From the NCBI GenBank assembly GCA_914767715.1, contig OU612075.1:12030001-12090000 (forward strand): a stretch of DNA of 60,000 nt, read 5' to 3'. The notes under the pieces were generated by a model. The model made no database searches, was not told where the DNA came from, and saw only the letters and a program-made list of their open reading frames with translations. Shown piece after piece: positions 13,201 through 24,026 of the stretch (the first letter of the stretch is position 1; the number at the start of each line of letters is the position of its first letter). The translations under genes and the position numbers were made by a program. The DNA is from Membranipora membranacea. Lineage: Eukaryota > Bryozoa > Gymnolaemata > Cheilostomatida > Membraniporidae.

Positions 13201-16200
13201 CGGCTCGGACACCACATACTCCTCAATCTCATCATAGTCTTTACCCCACCAGATCACGGCTATCTTGTGAAGAGCCACAAAGACTGAGACAAAGTTCTTA
13301 AACATGTAGAACATTCCCATAGCACTGAATACCTAAAACATAACAACATTTGAGAATGTAGGAATAAGGCTATTGCTCATGAGAAGCTTGTTAGTGGAGA
13401 TGCCTCTCAAATCTCGTAAAAGAGTGAACAACTTTGCAGTTGAGAAAAATTTAGAAGAATTTTCTCTCCAGTATAGATCATAGCTTCAACTTTGCCCATA
13501 GGCTATTTTTAAGGTTGACACAATACTGTCAACTAGACTGAAAACTTCAAGACGATACCTAACATGGGGAACTATAGCTTTAAATATATTGCTTATCGGC
13601 TTTTATTGTGACATATTAATGGTCTTCTTCTGCAGCAATAAGAAAGACTTCTCTTTTCACACTGATCATGTGACATACTATTTCATGTATATCTTGGATC
13701 GATGGAGAGAAAATTAATTCACTTAGTATGATTACCATCACAAGGAACTCGGTGTAAAGTCCTATGGTAAATTTTACTAATTGGGGATAGGAGCATGTTG
13801 GGTACTCAGGCTTACTCGATTTGACGCTAACAATCGAAGATACACATTTAATAGTGCTGTTTCGATGTCGGTGTGTCTCCTTTTTGGAAGTTCTAGTAAA
13901 GCTCTAAACACATGGCTGAGAATGTTTAAAGGTCAAGAATTGTTGAGATTTGTTGAGTTGCTAATAATTGTTGAGAATTGTTGAGTATCATTTACTCAGC
14001 ACTACAGAAATGAAACTAATGGACAAACCTGATATTTCCCCATGAGGAAGAGTCTCATGGCAAAGTAGGGCAGGTCATTAGTGAACATTATCAGTATCGT
14101 TGACCACAGGTCCGTCTCGATGATTATATACAGATCAGAGCTTTTTGACTCTTTAGTTGCGAGAGTATCGATACAGAACTGAGCGACTCCCATACTGAAC
14201 AGTATGAGCAGGATACTGTTGATTGAGCTAATTCCTTGTACGGTAGGGAATCGGGAATAACTGATAAGGTCAAGGGCATCTGCTCCGTTACCTTAAAGAA
14301 TCGGTATGAAGAGTATTACATACAGAATCACATGACAGGCCAATTGTAGGAGTTGTCTCCATACAAATTCTTTGAGTAAATATGCGGAAGACAACTCTTA
14401 ATAATAAGGCTATTTCCACCTAATTGTTTTCATGCTTGCAACTTGCTCAGTAAAACACCATTGGGTTAATCATAGCTATGATTTTTGAGCGAACCACCTG
14501 ACAAGCAGCAGAAGCTATTGATGTATCTTTACTGGTTGACCGATGAATTAGCATACAAACATTGGCTAGTAATTTGAGCTGCATTTTTATTTGATGTTTA
14601 AAAACTGTCACACAGATTTCTATCGCAGTACTTGTGACCGGACCATTATATCAGATCCAAGTCAATATTTTTCATTCAAATGTGACTGATATCATTTCAT
14701 CATAGGTTAGAAGTCTAATTGAAATGGGAACTTATACCAAGTGTTATGTGTTATATGATTAATATCACTTATGGAAGTTCACAATCTTTGTGCGCCTACG
14801 CAAACTCATTACAGGCAACAATCTTGATGCAACACGCCATATTCTGTTCGGCATTTGTGGGCCAAATCTCTGAAAGGTGTCAAATAAGAGGGGTGATCAT
14901 GCTATAAATACTCACATGTGATAGCTAAGAAGAAATGAGTACGAGCGATCGACTTTAGGAACACGTTAATGTTATCGTCGTGCGGGTGATAAAAGCTGAC
15001 TCCTTTAGGTAGAAAATATCGTCCTAACATCAGCATAACGACAAACAGCTGCTCGGCAGCACCGTTACAATGTCCACAGGAACAGAAATCAAGCTACAAA
15101 ATGTGAACAAAGTAAGTAAGTGGCACGGTGTGGTAGCTTTCAGCTACTTCTGTACTCTACTAGTCTGAGCCCCAAGACTTTTGTCCCCGCCCGACGGCCC
15201 CCCTCCACAAGCAGAGTCCCTTAGTCTATCACTCATCATATCGCTGGTTCTGCTTTTATGGCACTGAATGGGTCTATGCGGCGCAACCCTACTCAATCGG
15301 TATACCTTCTAGAAGGAGAAGGTCACTTACTCTTAGTCAGCAGGACTTGAACGAACGACCATTCACATCAGATGCTTTGAGAGGTGAACGCCTGTACCCA
15401 TAGGCGACCGCGAAAACAAAATAGAGACAATCAAACGTAATAAATTGAGGTGCAAAATATGCTTGTTAGAATCTTCACTACTGCAAGTACAGGCTTGTAT
15501 GAATAGACCATGGAAACTGAGACTTTTCGCAATTGGCTTCCATCTTGTTAACTTAGGTGTTTTGTGCCCACAAAAGTCACAAATTTCAAATTGCTTCGAT
15601 CTAGGTTTCCGATATCATCACGATCCCAAATAGAGTTTCTCATACTGCAGGTAAAAGTGAGAATCAATTCCCAAAGACATTTGAAGAAACTTTTGGTGCT
15701 TGTTCGTATCATTATTTCTGCCTTGCATTATTTTTCTTAGTTAAATTGTCCGAAACGGGTACAGTCACAAGAGACTTGGGTCGTCAGATTGCTATTTTTA
15801 AGCTGAATGTGGAAACGATATCAATTTGTTTGACAGCTTTGCCTAATCTGAACAAAACCTGGGATGATGCAACAATTTTACCATCTATACGCATAGACTC
15901 AAGAGCAATCCGGAGCTGAATCTACTTAGACACCGGCTTCAATAACAACATTCTTCCAGGTCCAAATGATCCACATCAACTCTATCTGACTGATATATTA
16001 AAAGATTCTGCACTGTGAACTATGAGGGAAAGTGCTACTTTCAAATTTGAAGTATATGCAGTTGTTATTACATTATTGTTCCGAGGTATTTTTTTAATTT
16101 TTTCAAAGGTTAAAACCACTTTTATCTGTAAAATCTCTGAAGAGAGAAGGTATTAAAGTTGACAAACCCACTCCACACCACAGATATGTTACATCTCCAC

Positions 16201-17205
16201 TCTAACTAATAGAGCGTGCTGTCTCATTTAATGTTCTCACACTCTGTGGAAACTTAGTAGTGAGTTTAATGGTCAGATATATACAATAATTTTGATGTCA
16301 GTGTGATTTAACTTACCCAGTGAGATGCGACCTTGAGATCCATGTTCCTCAGTTCTTGTACAGCAGTGTAGTTAGTACAGGTATCCAGTCCCTGAGAGCT
16401 GTAGCTTAGTGATCTAATTTGGAGAAACCAGACGCAGGCTAATCCGTTCACTGCGAATATGATCGTACACGGGCTAAACCTGTTAATATAGGATACAGGA
16501 GATGTTTTCCGTGATTTCAGAATATGTCCTAACTAACGAGGCTACCATATTGAATGGAGCAGTCTGCGCAGATTTCTCAGTCTCTTCTATTCATCCACCT
16601 CCTGAGGCGAGGGATAACTCTTCACACAGCACCATCATATACATCCGGAGAGGATTGACTTGTTTCGACTAAACAACTAAGCAAGGTCACATTACTAGCA
16701 CAAGAGTTATGTGTGACGGATATGTTAACTTCAAAGAAAGCTCATGTCATATTATTAATATAACTGTGGGTGAATTGAGAAAGCCTGGTATAATTGGCTA
16801 ATTAGAGTAAATAATTTGGCATAGCTAATGTTTTGTATGGGCATGCAAATTGGTTCCAGAAATATCATATCAGCAATTAATTAGAATTTCTTTTAGGTTC
16901 ACATGCATCATAATAATAATATTTAAGCATGATTCCAGACTACTGGTGCATTATGGGAACGCTGTCATTTACAACAAAATTGAACACTAAATATTTTTGA
17001 ATGCTCACCATTTCCAGTCGAATCCTTGAGTCATTTTCTTTGTAATGAAGAACTCGATGATCAACGCTAATATGCCCAGAGCAAACACCCACAATCCACT
17101 ACCGACGAATCCACCATTGTACATGACAACCACCAGGGTAGTCATGAGGAATATACAGAGAGAGTAAAGACATCTTACTGTCACCCCTCGAGCTATCCGC
17201 CCCAT
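7245..17205 (-). CDS. TMEM26-like: TMEM26-like multipass membrane protein with lysine-rich tail
   Basis: Eleven exons, in transcription order: 17205-17009, 16479-16317, 15093-14916, 14291-14029, 13332-13158, 12764-12589, 11234-11111, 10246-10037, 9615-9560, 9080-8932, 7395-7245 (stop TGA). Every junction is GT-AG, and the phases chain without a break to 613 residues. Residues 1-310 match the TMEM26 family: hydrophobic hairpins in exons 1-3, and in exons 4-5 the signature DLW...DLPYFAMRLFLMGKYQ followed by a MFYMFKNF helix, which I recognise from vertebrate TMEM26 (DLW, then FFxxKNF). The family has several membrane spans and no firmly known biochemical role. Residues about 325-613 are hydrophilic and not part of vertebrate TMEM26 as I know it. 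The last two exons hold Lys runs (KKEKKKKKKKDK, then KKKKKKKSR) with acidic patches. The start Met is the first in exon 1, with no upstream exon needed. Confidence 0.88.
9131..9171 (+). repeat. Short tandem repeat, AGTTTTAGA unit
   Basis: About four copies of a 9-10 bp AGTTTTAGA(A) unit in an intron of the TMEM26-like gene. It is followed by a GCTA tetranucleotide run (about 9204-9225) and a C run (about 9231-9243). Confidence 0.75.
9204..9225 (+). repeat. (GCTA)n microsatellite
   Basis: Five and a half GCTA units inside the intron between exons 9 and 10 of the TMEM26-like gene, directly before a poly-C run. Confidence 0.85.
11470..11713. mobile_element. MITE, diverged relative of the copy at 30963
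   Basis: About 245 bp starting GGAGGGTCTTTCAAG and ending GATTGAATGATCCCCC, so its ends are imperfect inverted repeats. The interior matches the element at 30963-31213 in order: repeated GAGTGAG words, TATCACTATCG, CACTCA runs, then GGCTGTTTT before the right end. It lies in the intron between exons 6 and 7 of the TMEM26-like gene. It is non-coding and non-autonomous, and its superfamily cannot be fixed from this copy. Confidence 0.6.
15336..15410 (-). repeat. tRNA-derived SINE head or tRNA pseudogene
   Basis: Read on the minus strand it starts GGTCGCCTATGGGTACAGG and contains a good B box (GTTCAAGTCC) and a poorer A box with tRNA-like spacing. The cloverleaf does not close properly, so I favour a tRNA-derived SINE or decayed tRNA over a working gene. 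It lies in the intron between exons 2 and 3 of the TMEM26-like gene. Confidence 0.4.
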
Positions 17206-17648
17206 TGTTACTTCAGCATCAGAAAGGGTCAGTAACTAGGCTGGGTCACTCAATACAGGTTCTCAATGCAGAGGGCTATCTATAATGAAATGATATAAGA
17301 ATAACCACAATAATGCAAGGAAAGTTTATTCCCTAAATACAGGCTGTATGTCTTGGCAGTTCACTGTACGCAATGCATATATCCAAAAAAGTCATATAAT
17401 TCCTTGATATCCCTAGATTGACTAAACTCGAATTCTATATCATACCTTACAAGGAGCGTTTGAAATAGTCGCAGACAGCAATTTTCCGCATATAGGAAGA
17501 CAAAATTACCAATTATTTTTCAAAATTGATGTCATTGTTAGAGTTTGATGTTATGACTGTTATCTTATAATTGTGTATAAGATTGTTTTGAGAAATCTAG
17601 GTGAGGTGATAGAGGCATTTACTAATGTATTGCTTTCCTGACACATAG

Positions 17649-17872
17649 CTAAAGAAAACAACAGAGTGGAATCAATAATTGAAGATGATTCTATTATGAC
17701 AACTGAGGACTTCATCAATATTGTTTCTATTGTCACAAAAAATGATCAATGGGAGACAAAAGACATGCGTAAAAGAATTACGTGCTGTCAAACACAAGAG
17801 CACATGGTACAAATCAATAAAAGTGTGATGTCAGATGTAATTGATAGAAAATATTTTTTTAGTGAGGAGTGA
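17649..17872 (+). CDS. Hypothetical terminal exon
   Basis: A pyrimidine-rich acceptor (CTTTCCTGACACATAG) at 17648 opens a 74-residue frame, AKENNRVESIIEDDSIMTTE onward, ending at TGA 17872. It is acidic at first and then Lys/Arg-rich, with a CC pair near the middle and no domain I recognise. A possible upstream donor (CTAG before GTGAGG) lies near 17600, but I could not find the preceding exon. It runs divergently from the TMEM26-like start at 17205. Confidence 0.35.
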
Positions 17873-18763
17873 CAACTCTTGAATGATTGTAATTTTTCGT
17901 AGTCTAAGATCCATGTCATCCCACATGGCTTTTTTTCACAGGCTCTTTTGTTGTTCGGAAGGCCTTCAAAATAAGGTTAACCCCATGAAGACTGATTAAC
18001 GACATAATGATGCATGCAGCATATATAGCTTAGACAAAGAGTAAACAATTGGGATAAACTCATTCTTCTAATAAATCATAACAACCAAAGCCTTATTCTT
18101 TCATCATCATACTTTTTATTGTTTTATCGGCACAGAACAACCATTCTTTGATTTCGAACATTCAACTTGCAGACTACAACATCAACATGTATGTCTAATG
18201 TGAAGAGTTTAGTCGGGTGTTGGAAGGACGAATCCCAAATAAAAGAACTTGTCTGCACATGCTACTTCAACATTTAAGTCTCAAGAACGTTTGATTACAA
18301 TATTGACAGACTTTAGAATTAAGATCTGCAAAATATGGCAATAGCAATGGTGACACAACAGACAACATGTGGTGTTGCTGAAGCCTTGTCATGCGGCTAA
18401 CAAAAATGAAGCCGCAAGGAAAAAAATGTAGTCTGTGACAAGGCTAGTGTGGTTGCCTATGGTGACATAATTGAGAAGATAGACTAAATTATGAAGCCAG
18501 GCTAGCAGTCAGTCAATTCTAGAAAGGAGATTATCGCTTTCAAAGAATATACATTATAGTGGCTTATGAGTGATGAATTTAATGCTGATAAGTGGGGTAG
18601 AAATAGGGAGATGTCTGGTAACCATGACAACATAAGTTAAATTATGGGTTGAACTTAATTCTTACCACAGCATTGACAGGCGACTGCAGGTATGGCCCCT
18701 AGCAGATTATATGGTAATTCATGATTTGAACTGAAAAGTGATCCACATGGTACCCAACATCTG
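17873..18763. other. Non-coding stretch before tRNA-Gly
   Basis: No coherent reading frame, splice pair or repeat is evident. It could be the 3' UTR of the small exon that ends at 17872, followed by upstream sequence of the tRNA gene. Confidence 0.4.
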
Positions 18764-18835
18764 GCGTCGGTGGTGTAAAGGTTAGCATTGTTGCCTTCCA
18801 AGCAATAGATCCGGGTTCGATTCCCGGCTGACGCA
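18764..18835 (+). tRNA. tRNA-Gly (anticodon UCC)
   Basis: 72-nt cloverleaf. The acceptor stem pairs GCGTCGG with CTGACGC (one G-U) plus discriminator A. The A box is TGGTGTAAAGG, the anticodon loop is CTTCCAA with TCC in place, and the B box is GGTTCGATTCC with a T stem of CCGGG/CCCGG. There is no intron, and a short T run (CTCTTTTTC) follows directly as the expected RNA polymerase III terminator. The overall sequence is close to the metazoan tRNA-Gly(UCC) pattern. It should be functional. Confidence 0.95.
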
Positions 18836-19039
18836 CTCTTTTTCAGGCCTTTATCATTGTTGAGATGTGGTGGCAGCCTGAGATAATTCAATTACTAGAG
18901 TACAGACACCACACTCTGGATGAAATAAAATCGGGTAGTATAAAGAGTAAAGGGGTGTGCTACAACTTGTAGTATCCAACGATGAAGTATCTCTGTTAGT
19001 CAGGTGGGCATTTGGGATCCCACATGACCCTATCAAGTA

Positions 19040-19071
19040 CATATATATATATTATATATATATATATCTTT
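19040..19071. repeat. (AT)n microsatellite
   Basis: Imperfect alternating AT tract of about 30 bp. Confidence 0.85.
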
Positions 19072-19159
19072 AGGAGGTTGATGTGATTGAAAGAGGAATC
19101 AGGGAATTTCAGCACTATATCTTTATTAATCATCAGCAGTGATTTGAAAAAATAGGTTC

Positions 19160-19378
19160 TCATTCAACAATGCTATTTGAAAGGGAGCTAAAATAGCTCA
19201 ACTGGTTTACCACTGTACTGAATTTGCTACCAAGGGCAGAGGTGCTGATCCACTGTGTTGCCTGTGGGGAAAACTTCGCCATATTCTGCTCATACTTAGT
19301 GCAGTTCTTGTAGCCATAGTTTAGAGCATACTCGTCACTAGAGTTGGTAGGACAAGGATTGAAGCGATGAAGGCATGT
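19160..19378 (-). CDS. Cysteine-containing hypothetical exon
   Basis: An open frame of about 73 residues ending at TGA 19160. It contains CLHRFNPCPTNSSDEYALNY followed by YKNCTKYEQNM. Spaced Cys residues and N-glycosylation sequons (NSS, NCT) suggest an extracellular protein. An in-frame stop lies just upstream and I could not place a clean acceptor, so this may be an exon damaged at its 5' side or a pseudoexon. It could belong with the exon at 19650-20123 upstream on the same strand. Confidence 0.35.
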   Translation of the reverse strand, partial: TCLHRFNPCPTNSSDEYALNYGYKNCTKYEQNMAKFSPQATQWISTSALGSKFSTVVNQLSYFSSLSNSIVE

Positions 19379-19649
19379 CACCAGTCACAACTGTCACCAG
19401 TTGGCCTACGACAGATCTATAAAAATAAGCAAATTACTGATTTAAATTACACATTTTGATAGTTACGATCATTGGCAAATCAGAATTCATCCTTTAATCA
19501 CGGCATGTTCATTGACATTGACACATTGAATGCAAGTATATATTAATAGACTGCAGGCAACTGTAAGATAATTGATAGATATATCGTTCCTGAAGGGTAG
19601 TCAATATTAAGATAAACCTTATACTTTAAAAGCTCTTACCTCCAATTGA

Positions 19650-20123
19650 CTATATGGTAGTAGGCCTAGTAGGGGCGGCTGTGACCGTTGTGTCGACAGT
19701 TTCTAATGCTGTTGATGGTTGAGAAGTCACTGTTGTAGGACTGGTTAGGGCGGCCGAGTCTGATTTTGATGTTGCTGTTGGCTGCACAACTTGTGGGCAG
19801 TTAGAAAAGGTGTGCTGTCCACACTGACACTCAAGATAGAATCTCGATCCATATCCCACAACACTGGTAGTATTTCCACCGTTACAGCATATACAGCATT
19901 GATCGGCGTTACTAATAGTATCAATGGTTTCGATCAATTGATACGTCCAGTAGTAAGTTGAATGCCTTGAGACTTTATAGTTCCAATCAAGGTGATCTTT
20001 AGACCTATCATATTTGCAGCCTTGAGTGTTTCCTTGCCCTAAGTGTGTTGTGAACAAGCGGAATGAATTTGACGACCATATGGTGGCTTTCATATGTTGT
20101 GCAACATCACTGATATGAGACTG
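19650..20123 (-). CDS. Secreted or membrane Cys-rich exon with Thr/Pro/Ser stalk
   Basis: After an acceptor (ATAATATCAG) near 20124 the frame reads SDFECQSHISDVAQHMKATI and continues for about 155 residues to TAG at 19650. The first 100 residues are Cys-rich with a QCCICCNGGNTTS motif and a later ECQCGQHTFSNC. The last 40 are a Thr/Ser/Pro-rich, mucin-like stalk (TVTSQPSTALETVDTTV). Such a layout is typical of extracellular proteins of animals. I do not recognise the domain. A GTAAGA donor sits a few bases past the stop at 19640, so the annotated stop could instead be a lesion in an exon that once continued. Confidence 0.5.
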   Translation of the reverse strand, partial: QSHISDVAQHMKATIWSSNSFRLFTTHLGQGNTQGCKYDRSKDHLDWNYKVSRHSTYYWTYQLIETIDTISNADQCCICCNGGNTTSVVGYGSRFYLECQCGQHTFSNCPQVVQPTATSKSDSAALTSPTTVTSQPSTALETVDTTVTAAPTRPTTI

Positions 20124-20574
20124 ACATTCAAAGTCTGACTGATATTATAGTTGCATTGAGCTTGGCAGGAATCTATCTATCGGAAAGGTCTGACACAAAA
20201 AAACTTGTAGCCTTTGAATTAGGCTCACCTCCTTTACACACTGATACTAAAAAAACAAATTATTCTATAGTACTGCATGCAGCATTGTGCAGTATATGGA
20301 TGGCTAAAATCTGATGCTGTTAGGCTAAATTTCAGGCCGTCTCTGGATCCTCTCTGTGGCGATGGCCTTCTAATACTGTTAATTTCCTGATGGTTATTAC
20401 TTGGGAACAGCGTGGATTGTAAGTGAATGGGTGCGCTCAAACATGCATATTATACACGTTTGCACCATTCTCTTGAAACTGATCAAACCAAAGTGGGTAA
20501 AATGATTATAAATACCAATATTAACAAAAATGGAGTTATTTGTTCACTGCAAAAGAGGTCAAAACTCCGACATA

Positions 20575-20841
20575 ATAACTTTGAAAATTAATTTTAGCCT
20601 ACTGCTGCATCGTGCTAAATTCTTTTCCTAGCTATTGTGTATTAACTTGTGCAACGTTTTATTGCTTATTAATGCCTGTGAGTAGTTTGTAATTTTACCT
20701 GTCATTGTTCTCGATTTTTATTTACATGTCTTTTTAATTCTACACCATATTTTATCAACTTTTTTTTTCTGTTTTCTGGGTACAAGTCCTAAGGACTTAT
20801 TCTTCTCCAGAATAAACATGAAATATATATATATATATACA
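20575..20841 (+). mobile_element. LINE 3' end (UTR only), same family as 47.2-49.2 kb
   Basis: This stretch matches 48943-49188 with few changes, from TTAGCCTACTGCTGC through TACAAGTCCTAAGGAC to AATAAACATGAAATATATAT. It contains only 3' UTR sequence, with no reverse transcriptase. The bases that follow (AAGGTAGTAAACATATCC) are the same as those after the longer LINE at 49189, so both LINE ends sit at the same point in two copies of the duplicated segment. It directly abuts a frame that reads GGGYVYYL on the minus strand. Confidence 0.85.
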
Positions 20842-21070
20842 AGGTAGTAAACATATCCTCCACCTTGATATTGACAGAGGCAATAATAAGTCCTTCACGC
20901 AGCTGTGATAACTAACTGCTTAGAGCAACAATTGTGTACATACACCTGTAAAAATCTCCTATGGAAAGAGTTACATATTTGAGGTCTGCGGTTTGACAGT
21001 GTATCCAGCCACTCAACAAGCAGAGAGGATAGTTAGCAAAGAAAGTAAGAGACATGTTGCAAAAACTCAC

Positions 21071-21288
21071 CAGCCAAAATTTGATTGGTTCCATAAGGAG
21101 GTTTTTGTGCAGCATGCTACTGTGATGGAAGTGCCAGGGGTTATAGTCTTCCTCCTCCAGTTGTGTCTGATTATTGGATAGTAGGTCCCAGCTGCCGTTA
21201 CAGTGACCGAAGTTCAAGTGGTGGCTGGAATTGTCAGCATGGCATTCTGGTATTGTCTTCTTTATGTAATTGGGGATTCTACAACTTG
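21071..21288 (-). pseudogene. Polycystin-domain exon C, repeat copy 1
   Basis: 218-nt exon with acceptor TTCTATTTCAG and donor GTGAGT, in phase with exon B (21568-21714). It encodes SSCRIPNYIKKTIPECHADN, then NGSWDLLSNN and NPWHFHHSSML. This is the polycystin (PKD) extracellular-domain pattern: NGSC, EC, then PW with aromatics. In working family members this domain caps a TRPP-type cation channel subunit. The exon is open in this copy, but upstream exons Z and A carry nonsense codons. A continuation (QYQGGGYVYYL, the family's GGGY motif) lies at about 20845-20960 behind an in-frame TGA and ends against the LINE tail. Confidence 0.75.
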
Positions 21289-21567
21289 CTGAAATAGAAA
21301 TTATTCCTAATTTGAATATAATGTTATGCTAAAAGTGACAATGTCATTTTATTTTTGCCTCAATGTCAAGGATGGATAACTTAAATTACATTGATATATT
21401 TAATTTTATTTGGTCTGCTGTAGCTAACTTTAAAGCAGAATGACGATAAAAGTTTTATTGTTGAAATTCTTAAGAAAACCCTTGTAATCAGTGAGTATAT
21501 TAAGTAGGCCTTCCGCAAATATTGATTCAAACTCAAGGTATTTAAAAAGAAGATATTATTCACTCAC

Positions 21568-21714
21568 AGTTGGTTATACTGAGTTGTCTCAGATTGTGGC
21601 GATTAGTGAGTGGGTCGATTGTCTGAGTCGGTGTGTCGTTAACCTGTTCATAATGGTCATCTAAGGGGTAGATATTGGGGATAACTACTTCTTTCATAAA
21701 CACATAGAAATCAG
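21568..21714 (-). pseudogene. Polycystin-domain exon B, repeat copy 1
   Basis: 147-nt exon with donor GTGAGT, phase-consistent with exons A and C. It encodes DFYVFMKEVVIPNIYPLDDH and ends NRHNLRQLSITN, which corresponds to the family segment running from DFW..FM to the conserved LRQLR. In this copy the last Arg of that motif has become Ser (copy 2 keeps Arg). It is open here, but the gene copy is disabled upstream. Confidence 0.75.
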
Positions 21715-21930
21715 CTCACATCTACCTGTAAAGAGTCCAAATGGATATGTCATAAATACTATTGGTTTCTGGTTAGCATGCTCTAAAAGAAACAATTGTT
21801 GTGGAGTAGAAGAGACTCATGAATTGGCACTTCAGATGATTATAGTAAATATAATTGTTGTAAATTAGGCTATAGGAAAGCACAGCACTGTGAAAAAAGC
21901 TGATTGCCAGTAACGATCATATTATTGAAC

Positions 21931-22171
21931 CTGCCTCAGATATCGCTAGCCCTCCTTAGTGCCCCTCAGTTACAAGATGTTTGACTGCTAGGTGGTGCCA
22001 GTGAGCTTTGGGAGAAACTTGAACATAGGCAACTAAAACTACACAACACACGAAAGCAATGTATATCAGGATGTCTAGTAGCATATAGTCAAAGTTATTC
22101 TTGAAGTATGCGATTAACTGCAGTTTGAATTGTCCCTTTTTCTCTGTCTCTCCATCCTGCAGGGTTTGAAT
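21931..22171 (-). pseudogene. Polycystin-like TM exon A, repeat copy 1 (nonsense)
   Basis: 241-nt exon, acceptor CAACTTTTTCAG, donor CAG before GTTCAA. It encodes IQTLQDGETEKKGQ, then the membrane segment LLDILIYIAFVCCVVLVAY, then QVSPKAHWHHL. In polycystins this is the span directly before the large extracellular domain (family pattern LIY..F....AYG). A TAC codon present in copy 2 is TAA here, after LVTEGH, so this copy is truncated. This exon is in phase with exon Z (22636-22898). Confidence 0.75.
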
Positions 22172-22635
22172 CTGAAAAAGTTGAATTGAACATATCAACA
22201 ATGGTTTCAACTTGTGTGCTGGATATGTGTCTGTTGTAAGTGAGGTCAATTCACAAATACCAATTTTTAATCTTGTAAAATAATCATTTTATTATTTTCA
22301 ACCTATAATATTAAATAAATTTATGGCATTATAGTTGTTATTTTGAACACCATTCTGTAGACATAAGCATGCAAGTAAGGTATTGGACTCCTTAGTTTTG
22401 AAAAATTTTGTGTTCTTCATAGCATAAAAGAGTTATATGTGTCTGGCCATTTAGCTGCATTTCTTATTTGGCGTTAGATGAATACTTTTGCGTTGTGGTA
22501 AAATGGTTGCTCAAAGTTGAGCCAACAGTGGTAAGTTTTGCAGAAGATTTACAGTAAATTAAATTATCCTACTGTTTGGCCTGTCACACCATCAACATCA
22601 AATGATGTGGTTCTTTTTTACGGTACCCAACTTAC

Positions 22636-22898
22636 TGTGTCATTTACTTGTTGTCATGTATCATTTATATTTGTAGCTCCAGAATCAGTTATATCACTGG
22701 CTTTATCTTTGACAGCTATGACAACATCATAGAGAGTATGTGATTGTTTTTCAGGTTCCAAATCTATTGGTTTCAGCGTATCAGGTCCTACAACCGAACA
22801 CTTAATACAACCTATTTCATCATGCAGTGACTTTGAATTAGTGGTGTGCCTATTTGACATTTGGAAATTTCGAACTGTGCTTTTTATTAATGAAATAT
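22636..22898 (-). pseudogene. Exon Z of polycystin-like gene, repeat copy 1 (nonsense)
   Basis: 263-nt exon with acceptor ending AG at 22899 and a perfect GTAAGT donor, phase-linked to exon A. It encodes SLIKSTVRNFQMSNRHTTNS and later LKPIDLEPEKQS. I do not recognise a domain; by position it should be the cytosolic linker before the TM span. A TGG codon of copy 2 is TGA here, seven codons before the donor. Length is identical to copy 2, so no frameshift. Confidence 0.6.
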
Positions 22899-23137
22899 CT
22901 GCTAAATCAAGTGTTAAAATCATAATTTGCAGATAGTGTATTTGTATTGTGATTTGTCAATCTAGATATTGGTCTCCCAATTGAAAAGTAAGTAATGAGT
23001 TGTGTATTCATGGCAAGAGAGGGCACAACAGCCAATTACCAACATCAAAATTAATGTGCATGAAATATTTACTGCAAAGCTCAGTTGGAGGATTCTAACT
23101 CCTTGATGATGCATTAAAAGTAAAACAAATAGAGTCT

Positions 23138-23145
23138 GTTTTAAC
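23138..23145. repeat. Left target-site duplication of P-like element
   Basis: GTTTTAAC, repeated at 25679-25686 on the other side of the element. Repeat copy 2 has the uninterrupted site (GGTTTAAC, near 35841) with one base different. Confidence 0.9.
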
Positions 23146-23500
23146 CATAGACCTACTAATAATAAACCTAGACAGGTGACAGATATAGAGCTTATACAGT
23201 GAGCAGTGAGGCCTATAATAACTGGAATTCCCCAATGACACAACGATACTGTGTTGTGCACAGTGCATGCTGCAATGAACGGTTTTACTATATGAGCGTG
23301 ACTGATTATTAGCTATAATGGCATTTTTCTCATAGAGATATCGTAGACCGATGCCTACAAGTTAATTTGATCTGAAAGGTGATGTACCAAGCAACGCCAT
23401 AGTCTCTGAATATCTTCTCTAGCTTAAATATTGAATGAGATACAACCATTAGAAGTCGGCAATATCTGTAAACGTTGATACATTATAGCAAGGAGCAACA
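23146..23500. repeat. Left terminal inverted repeat of P-like element
   Basis: Pairs with about 25330-25678 on the opposite strand. Identity is perfect over the first 35 bp, then a short divergent patch, then mostly matching to the shared words AATATCTGTAAAC and GATACATTAT. Confidence 0.85.
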
Positions 23501-23638
23501 GTGAAGATAAAAATGTGTCTTGTATTGGTTGTAATAATAAATGAGAAGTCTTACTCTTACTATGCAACTGAACAACCAGAAGTACCACTAGAAGTACGAG
23601 TTGCGTACTTTATATCATGATATGCATAGATAGACCAG

Positions 23639-23974
23639 TTACTGATGCTGAAATTTTACCAATTCATTGAGTTTAGATCGGATGTTTTCATTTTTCTCTG
23701 ATGTTATCTTCTGGGTTTCGTAATGAACTCGTATCATTATGTATCGGTGGATAAGGGATCTGATTGTTGAAGTGGAATGCGCAGCATATTTCATAAATCC
23801 ATGCAAATTTCCTAAAAGAATATGGTTGAGGACTCTGTTTCGGGTTTTGATAAGTATGTTTGTGCCAACACCATTGCATGTTATATAATTGCGGAGCAGT
23901 TGCTCGCTCACTACGAAGAGCTTCTTTGTGTTGGGAGAAAGTACAACAAGCCCGCCCCTATTCTTGACGGACAC
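23639..23974 (-). pseudogene. C-terminal fragment of THAP/P-type transposase
   Basis: A 111-residue frame with RGGLVVLSPNTKKLFVVSEQ near its start and IRSKLNELVKFQHQ at its end. Both resemble C-terminal regions of P-type and THAP9-like transposases as I know them (a GGL..PS segment, then helices, then a basic end of the form R.KL.KLV.F). No catalytic acidic residues of the RNase-H-like core are present. It is in a different frame from the THAP frame just upstream and separated from it by about 50 bp, as expected after an internal deletion of the core. Confidence 0.6.
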
Positions 23975-24026
23975 CAGTGTAGTATCATCATTCGGGTCGT
24001 TAGTGTCTGTATCTATAAGTGAATCT

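Noticed and set aside
23141-23146. TTAA target duplication (Kolobok or piggyBac type) for the THAP element
   Set aside because: With TTAA the right end would carry two extra T bases not matched on the left, while the 8-bp GTTTTAAC reading gives perfectly symmetric ends.
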